In this document: piece after piece, positions 1 to 3,717 of the stretch
How the letters are laid out: the number at the start of each line of letters is the position of its first letter
Numbering within the stretch: position 1 is the first letter of the stretch
Assembly (NCBI GenBank): GCA_900543295.1
Contig: UQQY01000122.1
Span: 1 to 6,929, forward strand
Length of the DNA stretch: 6,929 nucleotides
DNA from: an uncultured Oscillospiraceae bacterium
GTDB lineage: Bacteria > Bacillota > Clostridia > Oscillospirales > Ruminococcaceae
Direction: 5' to 3'
The notes under the pieces: model-generated
Database searches by the model: none
What the model saw: the letters and a program-made list of their open reading frames with translations, nothing else
What the model was told of the DNA's origin: nothing
Program-made: the position numbers and the translations under genes

Positions 1-711
1 TTCCTCCAGCATGTGAAGGTATTCCTCCAGCTCGGCCTTCTTTGAAAATGCCGTACCGTATACCCGCTGCAGCATTTTGTTTTTCTCGCTGCCGCGCCAG
101 TATGCGCCCGTCGAAGAGGTCAGCTTAAACGCCTTGACAGCGCCTGTGCTCATGAGATGCGGGCCTGCGCAGAGATCTGTAAAATCAGCCTGCTCATAAA
201 AGCTGATCGGTTCGCCCTTTCCGGCATGCTCTTCGCACAGCTCGACCTTGTACGGCTCTCCCATATCGGCAAGTTTTTGGAGCGCATCCTCCGGCGAAAG
301 CGTGAAAGCCTGAAGCGGAATGTTTTCCTTGACGATCTTTTTCATCTCCGCTTCAATTTTTGAAAGATCCTCCGGTGAAAACGGCTTTTCGACGTCAAAA
401 TCATAATAGAAGCCGTTGTCGATTGCCGGTCCGATGGCAAGCCTGGCGTCCGGATAAAGATGCTTGACCGCCTGAGCCAGAATGTGTGAAGCCGTATGCC
501 AGAACGCCTTTTTGCCATCCGGATCGTCGAAGGTCAGGATAGAAAGCGTGCAGTCCCTGTCAATCACGGTGCGGAGATCGCAATTCTCCCCGTCGATTTT
601 TGCAAGGCAGGCCGCTTTGTAAAGGCCCATGCTCAGATCCTTTGCAACCTGGGCTGCGGTAACAGGCGCATCGTATGCTTTGACGCTGCCGTCTTTTAAT
701 GTGATATTCAT
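1..711 (-). CDS. thrS: Threonyl-tRNA synthetase, N-terminal 237 residues (cut by window edge)
   Basis: Charges tRNA-Thr with threonine in the cytoplasm; a class II aminoacyl-tRNA synthetase. The gene continues past the left edge, so only the N-terminal part is visible (full-length enzymes are about 640 aa). Residues 1-61 fit a TGS domain (MNITLKDGSVKAYDAPVTAA start). Residues about 65-230 form the second additional/editing domain, with the HxxxH motif (H72, H76 in WHTASHILAQ) and the CxxxH motif (C181, H185 in DLCAGPHLMSTG) that together build the editing-site metal-binding cluster. The usual arginine after the cysteine (DLCRGPH) is alanine here. The visible part ends in YGTAFSKKAELEEYL, the junction towards the catalytic core, which lies outside. 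The start is ATG at 711, with the RBS GAAAGGAAGG at 729-720 eight bases upstream. Expression is expected to be controlled by the T-box leader directly upstream. Identification is from recognised family motifs. Confidence 0.96.
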   Translation of the reverse strand, partial: MNITLKDGSVKAYDAPVTAAQVAKDLSMGLYKAACLAKIDGENCDLRTVIDRDCTLSILTFDDPDGKKAFWHTASHILAQAVKHLYPDARLAIGPAIDNGFYYDFDVEKPFSPEDLSKIEAEMKKIVKENIPLQAFTLSPEDALQKLADMGEPYKVELCEEHAGKGEPISFYEQADFTDLCAGPHLMSTGAVKAFKLTSSTGAYWRGSEKNKMLQRVYGTAFSKKAELEEYLHMLEE

Positions 712-739
712 GCTGAAATCCTTCCTTTCGTTTTCCTTT

Positions 740-998
740 GCAGGCGACGAAAAAGCGCTTCACCCCTGCAAATACAGGGATGAAGCGCACAAGCTCCATG
801 GTTCCACCCTACTTGCCGGAAAATCCGGCCTCTCATAAGCCGCTGTAACGGGCGGCTCTCTGCACCCGGCGCGGTTCGCAAAGGCTGCCGCGCACTCCGA
901 GGGCGGTAACGGCTGCGCTTTTTCCGGCAAGAGTCTTTCAGCCGGCGGACTCTCTCTCTGCTGCCGTATTCCGGCGCGCGTTTCCCTCATCAACGTTT
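740..998 (-). promoter_or_regulatory. T-box riboswitch leader, threonine-specific, controlling thrS
   Basis: A cis-acting leader RNA that senses uncharged tRNA-Thr and lets transcription continue into thrS. The conserved T-box core AGGGTGGAACCATGG is at 810-796. The whole antiterminator can be folded by eye: AGGG (810-807) pairs with CCCT (779-776), the seven-base bulge TGGAACC (806-800) is the tRNA acceptor-end site, and ATGGAGC (799-793) pairs with GCTTCAT (786-780) around a TTGTGC loop. The same bases are used by the competing terminator at 788-750. A plausible specifier is ACC (Thr) at 907-905, followed by a purine and then TCGGAG, as expected on the 3' side of stem I. The specifier choice is inference. 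The bulge TGGA would match a tRNA with discriminator base U. Confidence 0.94.
749..788 (-). terminator. Rho-independent terminator of the thrS T-box leader
   Basis: The arm GCGCTTCATCCCTG (788-775) pairs with CAGGGGTGAAGCGC (768-755) over 14 bp with one G-U, around the loop TATTTG, and is followed by TTTTT (754-750). Its 5' arm overlaps the antiterminator, so the two folds exclude each other. This is the switch that ends transcription when tRNA-Thr is charged. Confidence 0.93.
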
Positions 999-1004
999 TG
1001 TTTT

Positions 1005-1033
1005 ATCATAGCACGAAGCGGCGGGGAAGTCAA
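1005..1033 (-). promoter_or_regulatory. Sigma-A-type promoter for the thrS T-box transcript
   Basis: TTGACT (1033-1028), a 17-base spacer, then TATGAT (1010-1005). The predicted start is near 998, just before the first conserved part of the leader. The match is near consensus and the position is exactly right for the T-box RNA. Confidence 0.85.
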
Positions 1034-1126
1034 GCGCTTGAATATGGGATAGTCTCCGTTTGCAGAACAAGAAAAATTAAATAAAAATTACATACATATT
1101 TTATTCACAAAATATTAAAGAAGCAC

Positions 1127-1155
1127 TTGACAAGGAACCTGGCTTCCTTTATTAT
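1127..1155 (+). promoter_or_regulatory. Strong sigma-A-type promoter of the DUF4190 pair, with a dyad in its spacer
   Basis: TTGACA (1127-1132), a 17-base spacer, then TATTAT (1150-1155); the predicted start is around 1162, giving a leader of about 120 nt. Directly upstream (about 1071-1120) is a very A+T-rich tract that could act as an UP element. The spacer is almost entirely filled by the inverted repeat AAGGAA (1132-1137), six bases, TTCCTT (1144-1149), placed where a bound protein would block RNA polymerase. The promoter diverges from the thrS promoter, with about 93 bp between the two -35 boxes. The leader shows no RNA family that I recognise. Confidence 0.82.
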
Positions 1156-1284
1156 TAACATATACATTATTCTGTTCATGATTTTGGCGCCGGAACAAGC
1201 GAAACAGCCGGTTTGGGCAGCTTTCATGGAAACAATGCTTTGATTTCAGAGCTTGTGAGTATATATTCATCAGGAGGTTTCATC

Positions 1285-1722
1285 ATGGATAATCAACAGT
1301 ATCCGAATAACAATCAACAGGCTCCGCAGCAGCCGCAGTATCAGGCGCCGCAGTACAATCAGCCGCCGCAGCCGCAGTATCAGCCGCCTCAGGCTCCGAA
1401 TTATCCGCAGCCGCCGATGTACCCGCAGGGCCCGGTTCAGCAGCCGGGAAAGGGTCTTGCTATCGGCTCTCTTGTTTGCGGTATCGTCGGTCTTGTATTC
1501 GTTTGGTTTGGCTACAGCGCACTGATCTCTCTAATTGCAGGTATCGTCGGCATCATTCTTTCCGTTAATGCGAAAAAGCAGGGCTTTATCGGCGGGATGA
1601 ACACCGCTGGCTTGGGTATGTCTATTATCAGTGCAGCTTTGGGCGGCATTGTATTTATTGCCTGCGTATCTCTTCTCGGCTGTGCTGGCTGCATTGCCTC
1701 CAACCCGGCTATGTGGTATTGA
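1285..1722 (+). CDS. DUF4190-like membrane protein with a Pro/Gln/Tyr-rich N-terminal tail, copy 1
   Basis: 145 aa, function unknown. Residues 1-54 are a low-complexity tail built from PQY, PPQ and NQQ units (for example QYQAPQYNQPPQPQYQPP). Residues about 57-75, 78-94 and 106-137 are hydrophobic and fit three membrane segments. The charged loop AKKQGFIGG (96-104) between segments 2 and 3 suggests that this loop and the tail face the cytoplasm. The GKGLAIGSLVCGIVGLV opening and NTAGLGMSII after the loop resemble the DUF4190 family. The start is ATG at 1285 because AGGAGGT at 1272-1278 sits six bases upstream; an in-frame TTG at 1213 would add 24 residues but lies within the leader and lacks a good RBS. 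It is the first gene of a two-gene operon and is followed after 44 bp by a close paralogue. Family assignment is by recognition; no role is claimed. Confidence 0.88.
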   Translation: MDNQQYPNNNQQAPQQPQYQAPQYNQPPQPQYQPPQAPNYPQPPMYPQGPVQQPGKGLAIGSLVCGIVGLVFVWFGYSALISLIAGIVGIILSVNAKKQGFIGGMNTAGLGMSIISAALGGIVFIACVSLLGCAGCIASNPAMWY

Positions 1723-1766
1723 TCCAGTAGAGTAATACGTTCCAATTTTTCAGGAGGTTTTTTATT

Positions 1767-2168
1767 ATGGATAATCAGCAGTATCCGAATAACGATCAGC
1801 AGGCTCCGCAGCAGCCGCAGTATCAGGCTCCGCAGTACAACCAGCCGCCTCAGGCGCCGAATTATCCGCAGCCGCCGGTATACCCGCAGGGTCCGGTTCA
1901 GCAGCCGGGAAAAGGTCTTGCGGTCGGTGCGCTCGTTTGCGGTATTGTTTCGCTTGTTCTTTCCTGGATGGGCGGTTTGCTTGGCGTTGTAGCTGGTATC
2001 GTTGGTATCATTCTTTCGATTCAGGCGAAAAAACAGGGCTTTGTCGGCGGCATGAATACGGCCGGCTTGGTCATGTCTATTATCGGTCTTGCGCTGGGCG
2101 GTATCTTGTTCTTTGCCTGCACATTGCCGACAGCTTGCACTGCTTGCGCTATGATTCCGTATATGTAA
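1767..2168 (+). CDS. DUF4190-like membrane protein with a Pro/Gln/Tyr-rich N-terminal tail, copy 2
   Basis: 133 aa, a tandem duplicate of the preceding gene. The first 28 residues differ from copy 1 only at residue 10 (D for N). The tail lacks one seven-residue QPQYQPP unit found in copy 1. The membrane part is two residues shorter between segments 1 and 2, and the C-terminus differs (TACTACAMIPYM against CAGCIASNPAMWY). Hydrophobic segments lie at about 50-68, 69-86 and 97-128, with AKKQGFVGG in the loop. The RBS AGGAGGT at 1752-1758 and the bases before it match copy 1, so the duplicated unit included the translation signal. Both copies are intact, and the differences concentrate in the membrane and C-terminal parts, which suggests separate or heteromeric roles (inference). 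A strong terminator follows after 32 bp. Confidence 0.87.
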   Translation: MDNQQYPNNDQQAPQQPQYQAPQYNQPPQAPNYPQPPVYPQGPVQQPGKGLAVGALVCGIVSLVLSWMGGLLGVVAGIVGIILSIQAKKQGFVGGMNTAGLVMSIIGLALGGILFFACTLPTACTACAMIPYM

Positions 2169-2200
2169 TTATATTTTCGGCTTTCATTTTGAGCACCATC

Positions 2201-2240
2201 AAGAAAAGGCATACGCGCGGGCGTATGCCTTTTCTTTTCC
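2201..2240 (+). terminator. Strong Rho-independent terminator after the DUF4190 operon
   Basis: AAGAAAAGGCATACGC (2201-2216) and GCGTATGCCTTTTCTT (2221-2236) form a perfect 16-bp stem with a GCGG tetraloop; the T-rich 3' arm runs into TTTTCC. Its A-rich 5' arm would also allow termination from the other strand. It separates the DUF4190 pair from the lgt-like gene, which starts only 37 bp further on. Confidence 0.93.
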
Positions 2241-2276
2241 CGTATCGTTTCATCCTATCAAAGAGGAGTTCCATCT

Positions 2277-3104
2277 ATGCTTCCATCCATTTATATCCTT
2301 GGCCGCGAAATCCCAATGTACGGAATTTGTGCGGCATTTGGCATCGGCCTCGCCTTCTTTGTAACATGGCTTCGCACACGCCGTCTCAGGAGAGAGGGAC
2401 GCGATGTTTCGGATGTCTTTTATCTTTTGCTCTATGCGATGATCGGCGTGCTGATCGGCGCAAAGCTTTTGTATTTTATTCAAAATCTCGGAACGCTGCT
2501 TTCTGATTTTTCCTTGCTGTTTACGAATCCGGGATACTTCTTCGGCGGCTTTGTGTTTTACGGCGGCTTAATCGGCGGCGTGTTCGGCGCATGGTTTTAT
2601 TGCTGGCAGTTCCGGCTTCGTCTGTTTGACTATGCAAATCTGATCGTTACCGCTATCCCGATCATTCATGGAATCGGCAGGATTGGCTGCTTCTGTGCCG
2701 GCTGCTGCTATGGCAAACCAATGGATCCACCCCTTGGCCTGCTCTTCAACGCTTCGCCGGTTGCTCCGCACGACGTATACCTTTTCCCTGTACAGCTTTT
2801 AGAGGTTTTCACAAATCTGATTATTTTTGTGATCCTGATGGTTTATACCAATAAAAAGAGCTGTCCGCGTCATGGCGGTCTGGCGCTTTACATGTGCTGG
2901 TACGCAGTCACGCGCTTTTTGATCGAATTTCTGCGCTATGACGATGTGGAACGCGGTTTTATCGGCTTTCTTTCTACCTCGCAGTTTATCAGTCTCTTCA
3001 TTTTAGCAGGCGGCATTTTGCTCTTTATAAAAGGCGGCGCCATTGTTCGCTTTTTTGATCGGACGCGCCCTGTCAAAAAGAAAAGAGAGTCAAAAGCATT
3101 CTAA
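2277..3104 (+). CDS. lgt: Prolipoprotein diacylglyceryl transferase family protein with altered active-site loop
   Basis: 275 aa, a polytopic membrane protein of the Lgt family, which transfers diacylglyceryl from phosphatidylglycerol to the lipobox cysteine of prolipoproteins at the membrane. Family marks: PMYGI (Y15, matching E. coli Y26), FYGGLIGG (94-101), the signature HGIGRIGCFCAGCCYGKP (131-148) with R135, G137 and G146 kept, FPVQLLE (170-176), IEFLR (216-220, R220 matching R239), and a basic C-terminal tail KKKRESK. Differences from the classical GRIGNFINGE signature: the Asn is Cys138 and the Glu is Cys143, giving CxCxxCC, and the His of FHGGL is Tyr95. This fits a divergent Lgt-like branch, so canonical activity is uncertain although the fold is clear. 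Start ATG 2277 with GAGGAG at 2263-2268. No clear promoter of its own was found after the upstream terminator; transcription may come from read-through or a weak promoter. Confidence 0.85.
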   Translation: MLPSIYILGREIPMYGICAAFGIGLAFFVTWLRTRRLRREGRDVSDVFYLLLYAMIGVLIGAKLLYFIQNLGTLLSDFSLLFTNPGYFFGGFVFYGGLIGGVFGAWFYCWQFRLRLFDYANLIVTAIPIIHGIGRIGCFCAGCCYGKPMDPPLGLLFNASPVAPHDVYLFPVQLLEVFTNLIIFVILMVYTNKKSCPRHGGLALYMCWYAVTRFLIEFLRYDDVERGFIGFLSTSQFISLFILAGGILLFIKGGAIVRFFDRTRPVKKKRESKAF

Positions 3105-3147
3105 GCGCTGCGGGAACCGTTACAGCGGAATAATAGGAAGGCCTGTA

Positions 3148-3330
3148 TTAACACAAAAAAAGATCCGCCGAATCAGAGGCGGATCTTTTGCTTTTTGCTC
3201 GGTTATAGATCTTTTTACTTTCACTTCGCCGTGTAACCGGATTGAGGTTTCCCCAACTGCCGCGCCGTTTTTGGTCTATTTTACGCTTTTGTTTTTTCGA
3301 AAGCTTTTCATATGGTATAAATTTTATCAT
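3148..3330 (-). CDS. Small very basic hypothetical protein (60 aa)
   Basis: Function unknown. The protein starts MIKFIPYEKLSKKQKRKIDQ, continues with RRGSWGNLNPVTRRSESKK and ends in IYNRAKSKR plus a less ordered tail (SASDSADLFLC). About a third of the first 50 residues are Lys or Arg, with no membrane segment, so an RNA/ribosome- or DNA-binding role is possible (inference only). The N-terminal part resembles small conserved Clostridia proteins with an IPYEKLSKK...RRGTWG..NPVTR pattern; this is from memory and not verified. Start ATG 3330 has a good RBS, CAAGGAGT at 3344-3337, six bases upstream. The last codons run through the hairpin at 3158-3189, so the C-terminus is encoded by a terminator, and the original tail may have been replaced. 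It is convergent with the lgt-like gene (stop codons 43 bp apart) and divergent from the XRE remnant. No convincing promoter was seen. Confidence 0.62.
   Translation of the reverse strand: MIKFIPYEKLSKKQKRKIDQKRRGSWGNLNPVTRRSESKKIYNRAKSKRSASDSADLFLC
3155..3189 (+). terminator. Terminator after the lgt-like gene, probably bidirectional
   Basis: AAAAGATCCGCC (3158-3169) pairs with GGCGGATCTTTT (3178-3189) over 12 bp around an eight-base loop. An A run on the left and a T run on the right mean it can stop transcription from either side. It also lies inside the 3' end of the minus-strand small ORF. Confidence 0.88.
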
Positions 3331-3394
3331 ATATTACTCCTTGTTTATTTTTGCGGGTGTAAGCGTCCTTTTTCCAGAAAGTTCAGGTGACTGC

Positions 3395-3437
3395 CGAATC
3401 GCATATTCGATGTCAATATGCGTTGCTTGAGTCAACG
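3395..3437. promoter_or_regulatory. Cluster of overlapping dyads, candidate operator between divergent genes
   Basis: Within 43 bases there are CGAAT-N5-ATTCG (3395-3409), GCATATT-N7-AATATGC (3401-3421) and CGTTG-N7-CAACG (3421-3437), the last overlapping the -35 box of the plus-strand promoter and containing TTGA-G-TCAA. The cluster lies between the minus-strand small ORF (start 3330) and the XRE remnant (start 3483), where a self-regulating HTH protein would bind. A consensus TTGACA is also present on the minus strand (3416-3411) but has no good -10 partner. The operator role is inference. Confidence 0.45.
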
Positions 3438-3455
3438 ATGATATATCAGTATAAT
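3427..3455 (+). promoter_or_regulatory. Sigma-A-type promoter of the broken XRE regulator
   Basis: TTGAGT (3427-3432), a 17-base spacer, then TATAAT (3450-3455), followed by the RBS AAGGAG at 3472-3477 and an ATG at 3483. The signals are intact although the gene behind them is not. Confidence 0.72.
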
Positions 3456-3482
3456 TAAAATATCAAAACGGAAGGAGATTCT

Positions 3483-3553
3483 ATGCTTGCTGAAAACATA
3501 AAAATTTAAGAAAGAATAAAGCAATGACACAGAAGAATGATGTAATAAAATAA
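3483..3553 (+). pseudogene. Remnant of an XRE-family HTH regulator, frameshifted and truncated
   Basis: The reading from ATG 3483 is MLAENIK, then Ile and a TAA stop at 3507. If one A is restored to the A run at 3499-3504 the reading becomes MLAENIKNLRKNKAMTQKND and stops at 3551-3553. This is the typical first helix of XRE/Cro-CI regulators (compare the common pattern M..NIK.LRK.KG.TQ..LA). The recognition helix and everything after it are missing; the following bases hold hairpins instead. A good promoter and RBS remain, so the transcript may still be made. What is seen: signals, N-terminal match and single-base frame loss. What is inferred: decay from a full gene that may have regulated itself and the divergent small ORF. 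A sequencing error could explain the frameshift but not the missing C-terminal part. Confidence 0.6.
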
Positions 3554-3575
3554 GCCGGACGCAATTATGCCCGGC
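3554..3575. other. Short GC-rich hairpin
   Basis: GCCGG (3554-3558) and CCGGC (3571-3575) can pair, extended by one G-C and one G-U. On the minus strand it is followed by TTATTTTATT, so it could be a weak backup terminator for transcription leaving the mannosidase gene. It directly abuts the stop codon of the XRE remnant. Confidence 0.4.
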
Positions 3576-3623
3576 AATGCCGAACAGCCGGATACCATTG
3601 AAAACATCAATCCACCAAAAGAA

Positions 3624-3657
3624 TACGGTGCAGTTCCGATTAAGGGACTGCACCGTA
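3624..3657 (-). terminator. Probable terminator of the alpha-mannosidase transcript
   Basis: TACGGTGCAGTTCC (3624-3637) pairs with GGGACTGCACCGTA (3644-3657) over 14 bp with one G-U and a six-base loop. On the minus strand the stem is followed by TTCTTTT. It lies 60 bp past the mannosidase stop codon. On the plus strand it is followed by CTTTT, so it may work both ways. Confidence 0.75.
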
Positions 3658-3717
3658 CTTTTGCGTGAATGCTTTCTTATTGAAGTCGGAGACGACCGCC
3701 CCTTTTTCGCCGTCTTA

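Noticed and set aside
560..993. Minus-strand short open frames over the thrS leader (for example 760-993)
   Set aside because: They fall in the structured T-box RNA, lack RBS sites and have no protein-like features.
1213..1284. TTG-initiated N-terminal extension of DUF4190 copy 1
   Set aside because: The extension is absent from the paralogue, has no RBS, and the strong AGGAGGT sits just before the ATG at 1285.
1300..1440. Repetitive CCGCAG-type sequence as a possible CRISPR or tandem-repeat array
   Set aside because: The repeats are irregular codon-level repeats encoding a Pro/Gln/Tyr-rich tail in a maintained frame; no spacers.
1937..2506. Plus-strand open frame of 189 codons spanning the end of DUF4190 copy 2, the terminator and the start of lgt
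   Set aside because: It crosses a strong terminator and overlaps two supported genes in another frame; the protein has no family features.
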